64,000 nt of DNA from Marixanthomonas sp. SCSIO 43207 (lineage in GTDB: Bacteria > Bacteroidota > Bacteroidia > Flavobacteriales > Flavobacteriaceae): NCBI RefSeq assembly GCF_019904255.1, contig NZ_CP063203.1, positions 1,736,001-1,800,000 on the forward strand, given 5' to 3'. Under the pieces are notes generated by a model. It made no database searches and was not told the DNA's origin. It worked only from the letters and a program-made list of their open reading frames with translations. The stretch's first letter is position 1. Each line of letters opens with the position of its first letter. This document shows positions 26,250-35,032 of this stretch, piece by piece. Both the position numbers and the translations under genes were made by a program.

Positions 26250-26603
26250 ATGAAACGAGAAGCACAAAAACTCTTTAAATATTTACGTACCAAACCGGTA
26301 CCGGTAAATACACGTGAAATTTTGGCCCTTGAACGAACCAAACTCGCCAATGAACGCACCTTGTTGGCATACATTAAAGCATCCTTATATTTATTGTTAG
26401 GTGGTTTGGCTTTATTAGGTCTTGAAGATTTTCAAAGCATCCGCTGGTTAGGGTATGTAGCGCTGGTGGTGTGTATTGTTTTTTTAGGGGTAGGAATTAT
26501 GCGGTATATTGTATTAAACCGAAGGTTATATAAGTGGCATCGCGTTTTGTTTACCGATACGATTCCTGAAGAAAATAATACAGACGATACAGCTTCAAAA
26601 TAA
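26250..26603 (+). CDS. DUF202 (YidH-like) small membrane protein
   Basis: 117 residues. The DUF202 signature ILALERTKLANERTLLAYIK lies at about residues 24-43, followed by two hydrophobic helices (LYLLLGGLALLGL and LGYVALVVCIVFLGVGI) and a charged tail. Family members are inner-membrane proteins of unknown function. The ATG sits just past the preceding terminator, with an imperfect -7 element TACTTTTA (26235-26242) in between. The DUF2851 gene follows after 42 bp. Confidence 0.85.
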   Translation: MKREAQKLFKYLRTKPVPVNTREILALERTKLANERTLLAYIKASLYLLLGGLALLGLEDFQSIRWLGYVALVVCIVFLGVGIMRYIVLNRRLYKWHRVLFTDTIPEENNTDDTASK

Positions 26604-26645
26604 AACGTATCTTCGTTACTGAAACTCCCCTCAATTTTTTCTAAA

Positions 26646-27929
26646 ATGAAAGAAGATTTTCTGCATTACGTGTGGAAGTTTCAAAAATTTACAACTACAC
26701 AATTACACTCAACTCAAGGGGAGCTGGTTAATGTGATTTCGGTTGGAATGCATAATCACAACTCTGGGCCAGACTTTTTTAATGCAAAAATTTCAATTGA
26801 TGGACAATTATGGGCAGGCAATGTAGAGATTCACTTAAAAGCTTCAGATTGGTATGCACACCATCATGAAAAAGATACAGCGTATGACTCGGTAATTTTA
26901 CACGTAGTTTGGGAACAAGATGCAGAAGTATTTACAAAAGACAACGCATCAATCCCCACTATTGAATTAAAAAACTGTGTTGATACAAAAATACTTACTA
27001 GATACAAAGAGTTGTTTGCTAAAAAGCAAAGATGGATTCCTTGTGATAATCAATTTAGTCAAGTAGATTCTTTTATACTTACTAATTGGTTAGAACGCTT
27101 GTATTTTGAACGCTTACAACAAAAATCTGAATTAATTTTAAAAGAATTAGCAACATCAAACAATCACTGGGAAGCTGTATTGTTTAAGTTGCTAGCTAAA
27201 AATTTTGGACTCAAAGTAAATGGTGATTCCTTTTACAGTATTGCGCAATCGATTGATTTTTCGGTAGTAAAAAAATGTGTACAACCATTAGATCTGGAGG
27301 CTTTGCTTATGGGACAAGCCGGTTTATTAGCAGGTCACAATGAAGACGGTTATGGTAAAAAACTTCAGCAAACGTATATGTACCTTTGTCATAAATTTAA
27401 TATATCAAATACTGAAGTAGTAGTGCCAAAATACTTCAGGTTGAGACCGCCTAATTTTCCAACAATTCGGTTATCACAATTGGCGATGCTATACGCAAAC
27501 CAGAAACATTTGTTTTCAAAAATCATTTCAATTTCAGAAAAGAACGATTTTTATACCCTTTTTGATGTTTCTGCTTCAACATATTGGGATGCGCATTATA
27601 ACTTTGGCACCGTTTCTTCAAAGCGGAAAAAGAAATTGACCAAGACTTTTATTGATTTACTGCTCATCAATACGATTATTCCTTTAAAATTTTGCTATGC
27701 TTCCTATTTGAAAAAAGATATTTCAGAAGAAATTATCCGGCTGGCTACTTCTATAGCAAAGGAGCAAAATACGATTATCAAAAAATTTAATGCACTAATG
27801 CCAATCGCCGAAACTGCTTTACAATCTCAAGGATTACTTCAGTTAAAAAATCAATATTGTGATCAAATACAATGTTTACAATGTGCTGTAGGAACGAGTA
27901 TTTTGAACAAACAAAGTGAAGAATTTTAG
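26646..27929 (+). CDS. DUF2851 family protein
   Basis: 427 residues. The N-terminal segment with GMHNHNSGPDFFNAKI, WAGNVEIHLKASDWYAH and VILHVVWE is the conserved core of DUF2851, a family almost confined to Bacteroidota. The acidic and His residues there (NSGPDF, E-x-H) recall PD-(D/E)xK-like metal sites, though this is an inference from spacing alone. The rest is helical, with a Cys-containing C-terminus (CDQIQCLQC). Cytoplasmic by lack of a signal peptide; function unknown. The PspC-domain gene follows after 36 bp, probably on the same transcript. Confidence 0.85.
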   Translation: MKEDFLHYVWKFQKFTTTQLHSTQGELVNVISVGMHNHNSGPDFFNAKISIDGQLWAGNVEIHLKASDWYAHHHEKDTAYDSVILHVVWEQDAEVFTKDNASIPTIELKNCVDTKILTRYKELFAKKQRWIPCDNQFSQVDSFILTNWLERLYFERLQQKSELILKELATSNNHWEAVLFKLLAKNFGLKVNGDSFYSIAQSIDFSVVKKCVQPLDLEALLMGQAGLLAGHNEDGYGKKLQQTYMYLCHKFNISNTEVVVPKYFRLRPPNFPTIRLSQLAMLYANQKHLFSKIISISEKNDFYTLFDVSASTYWDAHYNFGTVSSKRKKKLTKTFIDLLLINTIIPLKFCYASYLKKDISEEIIRLATSIAKEQNTIIKKFNALMPIAETALQSQGLLQLKNQYCDQIQCLQCAVGTSILNKQSEEF

Positions 27930-27965
27930 GTTTAAAGTTTTATTTAAAAATAGTATTTTGCAAGT

Positions 27966-28196
27966 ATGTTACAATTGGTGTATCGCATACGGTATTTTTT
28001 TGAAAAACGAGGTTTTTATGTAAGTTCTCGCCTAGCAGACCGGTTAGGAATGCGAGTAAAAAACGTTCGTCTTTTTTTTATTTATTTATCTTTTGCAACG
28101 CTAGGGATAGGTTTTGCAGTGTATGTTACGCTTGCGTTTTGGTTGCGTTTGAAAGATTTGGTATATGCAAAACGAACTTCAGTTTTTGATTTATAA
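27966..28196 (+). CDS. PspC-domain small membrane protein
   Basis: 76 residues. RLADRLGMRVKNVRLFFIYLSFATLGIGFAVYVTLAFW is the PspC pattern: a short helix-turn followed by one long transmembrane segment (split here only for description; it spans about residues 22-60). Related domains occur in phage-shock-protein C, which senses envelope stress, but no PspA or PspB homologue is nearby, so a stress role is only an analogy. Probably co-transcribed with the DUF2851 gene. Confidence 0.8.
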   Translation: MLQLVYRIRYFFEKRGFYVSSRLADRLGMRVKNVRLFFIYLSFATLGIGFAVYVTLAFWLRLKDLVYAKRTSVFDL

Positions 28197-28275
28197 AGTA
28201 TTTTAAAGTTGGCTATTTAATGATATTGAGTAACTTTAACAAGACTATATTCTGTTTTACAACCATTTTTAGTTA

Positions 28276-29286
28276 ATGAAACACTTCCTTAATTCAAGAT
28301 TATACGGAGCGGTTTTTTTATTGATTACCGTATTTTCAATTGGTATTTTGGCCTTTCGGTTTTTCTCGGGATACACGTGGATAGATGCCATTTACATGAC
28401 CGTAATCAGCATTACTACGGTAGGTTTTCAGGAAGTTAGGCCTTTAGGTCCTGTAGAGAAAATTTTCACTTCACTTCTTATTCTTTCCAGTATATTTATA
28501 GTCGGGTATGCTATTTCGGTAATTACAGAATATATTTTAAGTAAAAATAATATAGGTAATTTAAAGCAAAAAAGAGTGCAAAAAAAAATAGATTCATTGC
28601 GTGACCACGTGATTGTTTGTGGATATGGTCGCAACGGAAAACAAGCCGTTGAAAAACTTGCAGATTATAAAAAGGAATTTGTTGTAGTAGAGATTGATGA
28701 ACAAATTGTTGAACGATTTTTAAACACAGAAATACTTTATATTTTGGGCAATGCAGATGAAGATGAAATACTTATAAAAGCTGGAATAGAAAGAGCTTCA
28801 ACATTAATTTGTGCGTTGCCAAGTGATGCAGATAACCTTTTTGTAGTGCTTTCTGCACGACAGATTAACCCTAATTTAAAAATAATAAGTAGAGCAACTG
28901 AAGAGACCAGCTATCAAAAATTAAAATTAGCCGGTGCCGATAACGTTATAATGCCAGATAAAATAGGAGGAGCTCACATGGCAAATTTGGTTGTAACGCC
29001 AGACTTAGTAGAGTTTTTGGATAACCTTTCTGTTTCTGGAGAACAAGATAGTATTAATGTAGAACAAATACCATTTAAAAATGTTTCACCAGACGGAAGT
29101 GAGAAAGCAATTTTAGAATTAGATATCCGAAATAAAACCGGCTGTTCAGTAATTGGGTATAAAGCACCTGAAGGCACCTATGTAGTTAATCCTGAGCCTT
29201 CCATGAAACTAAAAAAAGGATCGAGTTTGATATTAATTGGAAGACCAGAACAAATTAAAAACTTAAAGAAATTATACAATGTTTAA
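28276..29286 (+). CDS. Two-helix potassium channel with RCK (TrkA-N/TrkA-C) domain
   Basis: 336 residues. Two transmembrane helices (about 10-30 and 63-85) flank a pore loop whose filter reads T48-V49-G50-F51-Q52-E53. The RCK domain follows: HVIVCGYGRNGKQAVEKL is the GxGxxG nucleotide-binding loop, VVEIDE the end of strand 2 and NADEDEIL the next element. A TrkA-C-like domain closes the protein. The architecture is that of MthK-type ligand-gated K+ channels. The filter departs from TVGYG/TVGFG by having Gln where the last Gly is usual. The gene stands alone between the PspC and symporter genes. Confidence 0.88.
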   Translation: MKHFLNSRLYGAVFLLITVFSIGILAFRFFSGYTWIDAIYMTVISITTVGFQEVRPLGPVEKIFTSLLILSSIFIVGYAISVITEYILSKNNIGNLKQKRVQKKIDSLRDHVIVCGYGRNGKQAVEKLADYKKEFVVVEIDEQIVERFLNTEILYILGNADEDEILIKAGIERASTLICALPSDADNLFVVLSARQINPNLKIISRATEETSYQKLKLAGADNVIMPDKIGGAHMANLVVTPDLVEFLDNLSVSGEQDSINVEQIPFKNVSPDGSEKAILELDIRNKTGCSVIGYKAPEGTYVVNPEPSMKLKKGSSLILIGRPEQIKNLKKLYNV

Positions 29287-29392
29287 GAAACTGTTAATTT
29301 TTTAACGTGTAAATATTTGAATTACCCTAAATTTTTTAGCATATTGCCAAAACAAATTTTTTGAATCGAATAGTAATTAACTAAAATAAACA

Positions 29393-31018
29393 ATGAAGAA
29401 GCTACTTCTTTCCCTATTTTCAATTTTAACCCCATTATTAACATTCGCACAAGATACTAGCACATCAGCTTCAATTGATGCTAAGTTTAAAGAGTATACA
29501 GGATGGTTTGTTGAGTTCATTTTTTACGAAATACCTTTTTCTGAAGAATTTCAAATCCCTTGGGTTTTAATTGTTTTGGTAGGTGGTGCTACTTATTTTT
29601 CAATATATTTTAAGTTAATAAACTTTACAGGATTTTGGACAGCCATAAAAGTTGTTCGTGGAAAATATGAAGACATTGAAAAACACGGTGCAGATACGTT
29701 ATATGGTGATTCTACACCCAATGAGGGCGGAAATATAATTGAAACCATGCGTGATGATAGTGCAGATGGAGAAGTTTCGCACTTTCAGGCGTTAACAGCC
29801 GCACTTTCAGCAACAGTAGGTTTAGGAAATATTGCCGGAGTTGCTGTGGCTTTATCCATTGGAGGACCAGGAGCTACCTTCTGGATGATATTAGCAGGTC
29901 TTTTGGGTATGGCTTCAAAATTTGCTGAATGTACATTAGGTGTAAAATATAGAGATGTAGGGCCAGATGGAACAGTTTACGGAGGTCCTATGTACTATTT
30001 GAGAAAAGGTTTAGGAGAAAAAGGAATGGGCGGATTAGGTAAAGTTCTTGCTGTAATTTTTGCCATTTTTGTGATTGGAGGATCTTTTGGTGGCGGAAAT
30101 ATGTTTCAAGCCAACCAAGCAGCAGCACAATTTGTTCAGTTATTTGAATTTACAAATCCTAATGCAGGGCTATATTTTGGAATAGGGATGGCAGTTTTGG
30201 TTGCTATCGTTATTATTGGAGGAATTAAAAGAATTGCATCTGTAACAGAAAAAATTGTTCCTTTTATGGCTGGTATCTACGTATTGGCTGCAGTAGTAAT
30301 TCTAGTGGCAAACTACCATCACATTGGTGATGCATTCGGTCTTATTTTTGAAGGCGCTTTTTCTGGATTGGGAATAGCAGGTGGTTTAATAGGAGTTATG
30401 ATTCAAGGTATTCGTCGAGGAGCCTTCTCAAATGAAGCAGGTGTAGGTTCGGCTGCAATTGCTCACTCTGCTGTAAGAACAAAATATCCTGCTAGTGAAG
30501 GTATTGTTGCTCTTTTAGAGCCTTTTGTTGATACCGTAGTAATATGTACAATGACAGCGCTTGTTATCATCATTACAAATTATGAAGCTGGATTTATGCA
30601 ATATGGAACCGAAATTACAGAAGGTGTAGAAATAACCGCAACAGCATTTGATACGGTAATTCCGCATTTCTCAATAGTGCTTACCATAGCTGTAATTCTG
30701 TTTGCATTCTCAACTATGATTTCTTGGTCGTATTACGGTATGCAAGGTTGGAAATATTTATTCGGAAAAGGGAAAATAACTGATTTGGTATACAAACTCT
30801 TATTCTTAATATTTGTAGTAGTTGGAGCATCAATAACACTTGGTTCTGTTATAGACTTTTCAGACGCAATGATATTTGCAATGGTAGTTCCTAATATTAT
30901 TGGTGTAATTCTATTAACACCTATAGTAAAAAGAGAACTGAAAAAATATATGAAAGCAATAAGTAAAAAGGAAGATGCACTTGATGATGGAGCCGAAGAT
31001 CTTACTAATAGAATGTAA
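29393..31018 (+). CDS. Alanine/glycine:cation symporter (AGCS family)
   Basis: 541 residues with about 11 hydrophobic helices. The family region ATVGLGNIAGVAVALSIGG (about residues 140-158) and GPGATFWMILAGLLGM are the sodium and substrate site of AGCS/DagA transporters; RRGAFSNEAGVGSAAIAHS is the other signature. An additional hydrophobic N-terminal stretch ending in TFAQ looks like a cleavable signal, as in many Bacteroidota members. It imports alanine or glycine with Na+. A perfect 15-bp inverted repeat that could terminate this transcript lies within the start of the next gene. Confidence 0.92.
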   Translation: MKKLLLSLFSILTPLLTFAQDTSTSASIDAKFKEYTGWFVEFIFYEIPFSEEFQIPWVLIVLVGGATYFSIYFKLINFTGFWTAIKVVRGKYEDIEKHGADTLYGDSTPNEGGNIIETMRDDSADGEVSHFQALTAALSATVGLGNIAGVAVALSIGGPGATFWMILAGLLGMASKFAECTLGVKYRDVGPDGTVYGGPMYYLRKGLGEKGMGGLGKVLAVIFAIFVIGGSFGGGNMFQANQAAAQFVQLFEFTNPNAGLYFGIGMAVLVAIVIIGGIKRIASVTEKIVPFMAGIYVLAAVVILVANYHHIGDAFGLIFEGAFSGLGIAGGLIGVMIQGIRRGAFSNEAGVGSAAIAHSAVRTKYPASEGIVALLEPFVDTVVICTMTALVIIITNYEAGFMQYGTEITEGVEITATAFDTVIPHFSIVLTIAVILFAFSTMISWSYYGMQGWKYLFGKGKITDLVYKLLFLIFVVVGASITLGSVIDFSDAMIFAMVVPNIIGVILLTPIVKRELKKYMKAISKKEDALDDGAEDLTNRM

Positions 31019-31044
31019 CAGTTTGGCTTAAATCCTTATAGGGT

Positions 31045-31920
31045 ATGAACTCTTTAAAATCCCACTTCGCGTTCAATAGATCTCAACGAAGTGGGATTTT
31101 ACTATTATCACTATTTATTCTTATTTTATTTGGGATTTATCATTTTGTAGATTTTTCTGAAACCTCTTCTTTTGATACCAGTTCTCCTGAAATAGTAGCT
31201 ATTCAGCAAGAACTAGAATCCATTACAAAAGCAGAACTTGAAAATAAAAAACCTAAAATATTTCCATTTAACCCAAATTTTATCACCGATTATAAAGCAT
31301 ATACCCTAGGGCTTTCAACCGAAGAGTATGACCGTCTCAAAAATTTCAGAAGTAAAGATAAATGGATAAACTCAGTTGTAGACTTTAAACGTGTTACACA
31401 AGTTTCAGATTCGGTTTTAGCTCAAATAAGTCCGTATTTTAAATTTCCAGATTGGGTTACAAACCCAAAACCTAAAAAGAAATCTTTTTCAAATTTTACT
31501 GCTGAAAAACCGTATGCTCAAAAAATTGATTTAAATACCGCGACAAAAGAACAGTTGCAACGAGTAAGTGGGATAGGTGAGGCGTATAGCGATAGAATAG
31601 TAAAATATAGAAGTAAGTTGGGAGGTTTTACAGATGATGTACAATTATACAATGTGTACGGTCTTGATACAGCAGTAGTAAAACGAGCTTTAAAACAATT
31701 TACCGTAAAAACCCCTCGTGAAATTGAAAAAATGAATATTAATACTGCATCTGCTTCAGATATAGCTACTATACCGAGCATTTCTTTTGAACTTGCAAAA
31801 AAGATTTGGGAATTCAGAAAATTGCGGGAACGACTTGAAAATATAACCGAATTACAGAAATTAGAAGGGCTCTCACAAAGCAAATTACAGCTAATTCAGT
31901 TATATTTGTACGCAGAGTAA
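31045..31920 (+). CDS. ComEA-like helix-hairpin-helix protein, membrane-anchored
   Basis: 291 residues. A basic start, one transmembrane helix (about residues 18-36: GILLLSLFILILFGIYHF) and a linker are followed by three helix-hairpin-helix units. The best are DLNTATKEQLQRVSGIGEAY (about 155-174) and NINTASASDIATIPSISFEL (about 231-250), resembling the DNA-binding HhH of competence protein ComEA. DNA binding in the periplasm is plausible but unproven. A 15-bp perfect inverted repeat (31055-31101) lies inside the first 19 codons. The acyl-CoA dehydrogenase gene follows. Confidence 0.85.
   Translation: MNSLKSHFAFNRSQRSGILLLSLFILILFGIYHFVDFSETSSFDTSSPEIVAIQQELESITKAELENKKPKIFPFNPNFITDYKAYTLGLSTEEYDRLKNFRSKDKWINSVVDFKRVTQVSDSVLAQISPYFKFPDWVTNPKPKKKSFSNFTAEKPYAQKIDLNTATKEQLQRVSGIGEAYSDRIVKYRSKLGGFTDDVQLYNVYGLDTAVVKRALKQFTVKTPREIEKMNINTASASDIATIPSISFELAKKIWEFRKLRERLENITELQKLEGLSQSKLQLIQLYLYAE
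31055..31101 (+). repeat. Perfect 15-bp inverted repeat inside the 5' end of the HhH gene
   Basis: TAAAATCCCACTTCG (31055-31069) and CGAAGTGGGATTTTA (31087-31101) are exact reverse complements with a 17-nt loop. The hairpin lies 10 bp after the start codon and 37 bp after the stop of the symporter gene. It resembles an intrinsic terminator, but only four T follow the stem. Confidence 0.8.
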
Positions 31921-31994
31921 TTTGAAATTTCTGCAATCAAAAATGTACAATCGTTACATTTCGCCTTAATAAAAAATTGAATTTAAATATTACT

Positions 31995-33161
31995 ATGAGT
32001 AGCATGTACTTTACAGAAGAACACGATTTTTTCAGAAAAAGCTTTCAAGACTTTTTACAAAAAGAGGTAGTCCCACACATTGAAAAGTGGGAAAAAACCG
32101 GAACCATAGATCGCTTTATCTGGGAAAAATTTGGAGAAATGGGCTATTTTGGGATTAACTACCCAGAAAAATATGGAGGAATGGATCTTGACCTTTTCTA
32201 TACAGTAATATTTCTGGAAGAATTACAAAAAGTAAACTCTGGCGGGTTTGCAGCAGCAATGTGGGCACACGCTTACTTAGCAATGACACATTTAAATAAA
32301 GAAGGTAATCACGAACAAAAAGAAAAATACTTAGCTCCTAGTATTTCAGGTGAAAAGATTGGTTGTCTTTGTATAACCGAACCCTTTGGAGGAAGTGATG
32401 TAGGTGGTATGAGAACTACAGCTGTAAAAAAAGGGGATTCATATATTATAAATGGGTCAAAAACTTTTATTACCAATGGTGTGTATAGTGACTATTTAAT
32501 TGTAGCCGCAAAAACAGCTCCTGAAAAGGGTAATAAAGGAATAAGCATTTTTGTAGTTGATCGAGATGTGAAAGGAATCTCGGCTACTAAGCTTGATAAA
32601 TTAGGTTGGCGAGCTAGTGACACCGGAGAAATAGCCTTTGATGATGTAGAAATTCCAGCTGAAAATTTAATGGGAGAAGAAAATAAAGGATTTCCATACA
32701 TTATGCAGCATTTTGCACTGGAAAGATTAATAATGGGAATCAACGCTCACGCAAGAAGTGAATTTGCTCTAGAATATACCAAGCAGTATATGCAAGACCG
32801 TGTAGCTTTTGGCAAACCTATTTCAAAATTTCAAGCGCTGCGTCATCGAGTTGCCCAATTAACCAGTGAAGTAGAAGTGTGTAAAACATTTAATTATGTA
32901 ACTGCCAAAAGACTTGACCAGGGTGAATACGTAGTAAAAGAAGCTACAATGTCAAAGTTGATTTCAACCAAGGTTTCAGATGAGGTAATGTATGACTGCC
33001 TTCAATTTTTAGGAGGATATGGTTATATGGAAGATTATCCATTAGCAAGATTGGCTCGTGACAGTAGGTTAGGACCTATAGGTGGAGGAACATCAGAAAT
33101 ACTTCGCGAAATTATTGCCAAAATGGTAATGGATGGGAAGGAGTACAAACCGGCAACTTAA
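31995..33161 (+). CDS. Acyl-CoA dehydrogenase family protein
   Basis: 388 residues from the ATG at 31995; a TTG six codons earlier and an ATG three codons later are alternatives. Seen: FTEEHDFFRKSFQDFLQKEV (N-terminal helical domain), ITEPFGGSDVGGMRTTA (flavin/substrate loop of the central beta domain), SGSKTFITNG-like NGSKTFITNG, and the C-terminal QFLGGYGYMEDYPLARLARD with GGTSEILREI, where the catalytic Glu and FAD contacts of the family lie. It oxidises an acyl-CoA at the alpha-beta position, passing electrons to ETF. Chain-length or branched-chain preference cannot be read. A CarboxypepD_reg protein gene starts 14 bp downstream. Confidence 0.92.
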   Translation: MSSMYFTEEHDFFRKSFQDFLQKEVVPHIEKWEKTGTIDRFIWEKFGEMGYFGINYPEKYGGMDLDLFYTVIFLEELQKVNSGGFAAAMWAHAYLAMTHLNKEGNHEQKEKYLAPSISGEKIGCLCITEPFGGSDVGGMRTTAVKKGDSYIINGSKTFITNGVYSDYLIVAAKTAPEKGNKGISIFVVDRDVKGISATKLDKLGWRASDTGEIAFDDVEIPAENLMGEENKGFPYIMQHFALERLIMGINAHARSEFALEYTKQYMQDRVAFGKPISKFQALRHRVAQLTSEVEVCKTFNYVTAKRLDQGEYVVKEATMSKLISTKVSDEVMYDCLQFLGGYGYMEDYPLARLARDSRLGPIGGGTSEILREIIAKMVMDGKEYKPAT

Positions 33162-33175
33162 AATATTTTCCACTT

Positions 33176-34600
33176 ATGAGACCTTCACTTCTGAAATACA
33201 GTTTTTGTATTATCTGCTGTTTGTTCAGTTTGCAAATATTTTCTCAAACTGAAATAAAAGGAAAAGTAGTAGATTTTACACAACTGTTACCTATTGAAAG
33301 TGCTAGTGTATACGTTCAAAATTCAACCATTGGGACTATAACCAATTCAGACGGTAAGTTTTCATTGACTGTTCCTCAAAAACATGTAAATGATACGCTT
33401 GTAATTTCTTCTATTGGATTTAAAAGTTATAAAACAACTGTTGCCGAATTTGATGGTTCTGTAGATATTTTTTTGGAAGAAGATATCGCATCACTGGACG
33501 AAGTCATGATTGTAGCAGAAACGAGGCCCAAAACCGGAAATGATATTGTGCTTCGAGCTATTGAAGAGCTGCCAGACAATATGCCAGAACAGCCTTACCT
33601 GCAAAAAGGTTTCTTAAGACATAAAGAACGTAACAAGAAAGAGTTTAAATGGCTCATTGAAGCTGCGCTCACTGTTTATGATTCAGGATATGCTTCGGGA
33701 GCAAAGAACAACCTAAAAATTAATATTGATGAAATACGTAAAAGTTATGATTTACGTGATGTAGATAGTTTATTTGCGTATGCGTCTTATTTAAAATACA
33801 ATGTTGGTGGTATCAATGTGCGTTCAAAAAAACTAAACAGAGATACTATAAAAACAGCCTCCCTTATTGAAGCTATTAAATGGAATGATGAACGAGTTAA
33901 TGGAATGGATAATCTGTTTAAAGAAAAACTCAATTTGGTACGCAACGCAACTACCAAAAATGCACTTTTAGGTGATGATGTTTTAAAAACACACCAATTT
34001 AAGTTAGATACAGTTTTGGTTGAAAACGACAGAAAGCTCTACAAAATTAAAATTTTTGAAGGAGAAGAATACGTAGGCTTAAATACCAAAAACATTTACA
34101 ATGAAGGTTTTCACCCTAAAGGATGGATCTACATTTATTGGGATACTTATGCCTTTAAAAAAATTGAGTATGAGCTAGTAGCGGCATCAAGCGCGCAAAA
34201 GCGTAGAAGTAAAAGTTTATTTGATACGCTTGTAAACCATAAACTGGTGTTAGATTATAAAGAATATAATGAAAAAATGTATCCTAGTTATATGTACTAT
34301 GAGACACCAAAATTGGTTCAAGTAGGAAATAGGTCTTCAGATATAATAGAGGAAGATAAAGCCCAAGCAAACAAAGAAGAACAATTTTACTATACCGTTC
34401 AAGAATTGCTTTTTACTGAAATCATTCAAGACGAAGAAGCGGTTCAACAAAAACTTCAAGAAAAATGGTCTTCAGATATTTTTGTTTCAAAACCCTACAA
34501 TGCTTCTTTCTGGAAAAATTATAATGTTCTGTTAGAGAGTGAAGAAGAAGATCAGCTTATTAAAGATTTAAGTAAACGAGCTTCATTATATAAACAGTAA
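33176..34600 (+). CDS. Exported protein with CarboxypepD_reg-like N-terminal domain
   Basis: 474 residues. Signal peptide ending at LQIFSQ. Residues about 26-105 form a carboxypeptidase-regulatory-like beta-sandwich (EIKGKVVDFTQLLPIESASV, NSDGKFSLTVP, ISSIGFKSYK), ending in SLDEVMIVAETRP, as seen in SusC N-termini. The remaining 350 residues lack a barrel and plug; they contain charged alpha/beta segments and WIYIYWDTYAFKKIEYEL, a DUF5686-like feature in my reading. It could be periplasmic or attached to the outer membrane. No function is known to me. It follows the acyl-CoA dehydrogenase closely, probably by operon inertia. Confidence 0.75.
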   Translation: MRPSLLKYSFCIICCLFSLQIFSQTEIKGKVVDFTQLLPIESASVYVQNSTIGTITNSDGKFSLTVPQKHVNDTLVISSIGFKSYKTTVAEFDGSVDIFLEEDIASLDEVMIVAETRPKTGNDIVLRAIEELPDNMPEQPYLQKGFLRHKERNKKEFKWLIEAALTVYDSGYASGAKNNLKINIDEIRKSYDLRDVDSLFAYASYLKYNVGGINVRSKKLNRDTIKTASLIEAIKWNDERVNGMDNLFKEKLNLVRNATTKNALLGDDVLKTHQFKLDTVLVENDRKLYKIKIFEGEEYVGLNTKNIYNEGFHPKGWIYIYWDTYAFKKIEYELVAASSAQKRRSKSLFDTLVNHKLVLDYKEYNEKMYPSYMYYETPKLVQVGNRSSDIIEEDKAQANKEEQFYYTVQELLFTEIIQDEEAVQQKLQEKWSSDIFVSKPYNASFWKNYNVLLESEEEDQLIKDLSKRASLYKQ

Positions 34601-34631
34601 AACAAGTTCAGAAAAAAATAAAAAAGATAGC

Positions 34632-34660
34632 TTGTAATTGTTAAATTGCATGTATCTTTG
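34632..34660 (+). promoter_or_regulatory. Predicted rpsU promoter (-33 TTG, -7 TATCTTTG)
   Basis: TTG at 34632-34634 and TATCTTTG at 34653-34660, spacer 18 bp. The leader would be about 25 nt and contain the Shine-Dalgarno site. Confidence 0.6.
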
Positions 34661-34671
34661 CCGTCCTAAAG

Positions 34672-34683
34672 AAAGGAGGTGAT
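34672..34683 (+). promoter_or_regulatory. Perfect Shine-Dalgarno site of rpsU
   Basis: AAAGGAGGTGAT is complementary over 12 nt to the normal 3' end of 16S rRNA. The AGGAGG core ends 10 nt before the ATG at 34690. No other gene in the window has a comparable site; Bacteroidota normally do not use one. Confidence 0.85.
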
Positions 34684-34689
34684 GACACT

Positions 34690-34884
34690 ATGTTAATAAT
34701 ACCAGTAAAAGACGGCGAAAATATAGATAGAGCTTTAAAGCGTTTTAAGCGTAAGTTTGACCGCACAGGAACAATGCGTCAACTACGTAAAAGACAGCAA
34801 TTCACAAAGCCATCTGTAAAGCGTAGAGCCGAAATTCAAAAAGCTGAATACATTCAGCATTTGAGAGATCAAGAAGAAATTTAA
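34690..34884 (+). CDS. rpsU: 30S ribosomal protein bS21
   Basis: 64 residues. LIIPVKDGENIDRALKRFKRKF, KRQQFTKPSVKRRAE and a basic helical tail are bS21. In Flavobacterium ribosomes bS21, with bS6 and bS18, covers the anti-Shine-Dalgarno sequence of 16S rRNA (published structural work), so this protein is the reason why flavobacterial mRNAs lack SD sites. Its own mRNA carries an exceptionally strong SD, fitting autoregulation by ribosomes that lack bS21. It has its own promoter and terminator, hence is monocistronic. Confidence 0.95.
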   Translation: MLIIPVKDGENIDRALKRFKRKFDRTGTMRQLRKRQQFTKPSVKRRAEIQKAEYIQHLRDQEEI

Positions 34885-34921
34885 AGAAATACTGCTTTGC
34901 AGTTTCTTTCAATTGATATAC

Positions 34922-34954
34922 ATCCGCTAGAACTTTTTCTAGCGGATTTTTTTT
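34922..34954 (+). terminator. Intrinsic terminator of rpsU
   Basis: ATCCGCTAGAA and TTCTAGCGGAT form a perfect 11-bp stem with a 4-nt loop, followed by seven T. Confidence 0.92.
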
Positions 34955-35032
34955 ATTCATTTTAGCTTAGTTGATTAAGTTCAATTTCAGTATCTTCATT
35001 GTTTACATTGAATGATTATTTTATATTAACAA

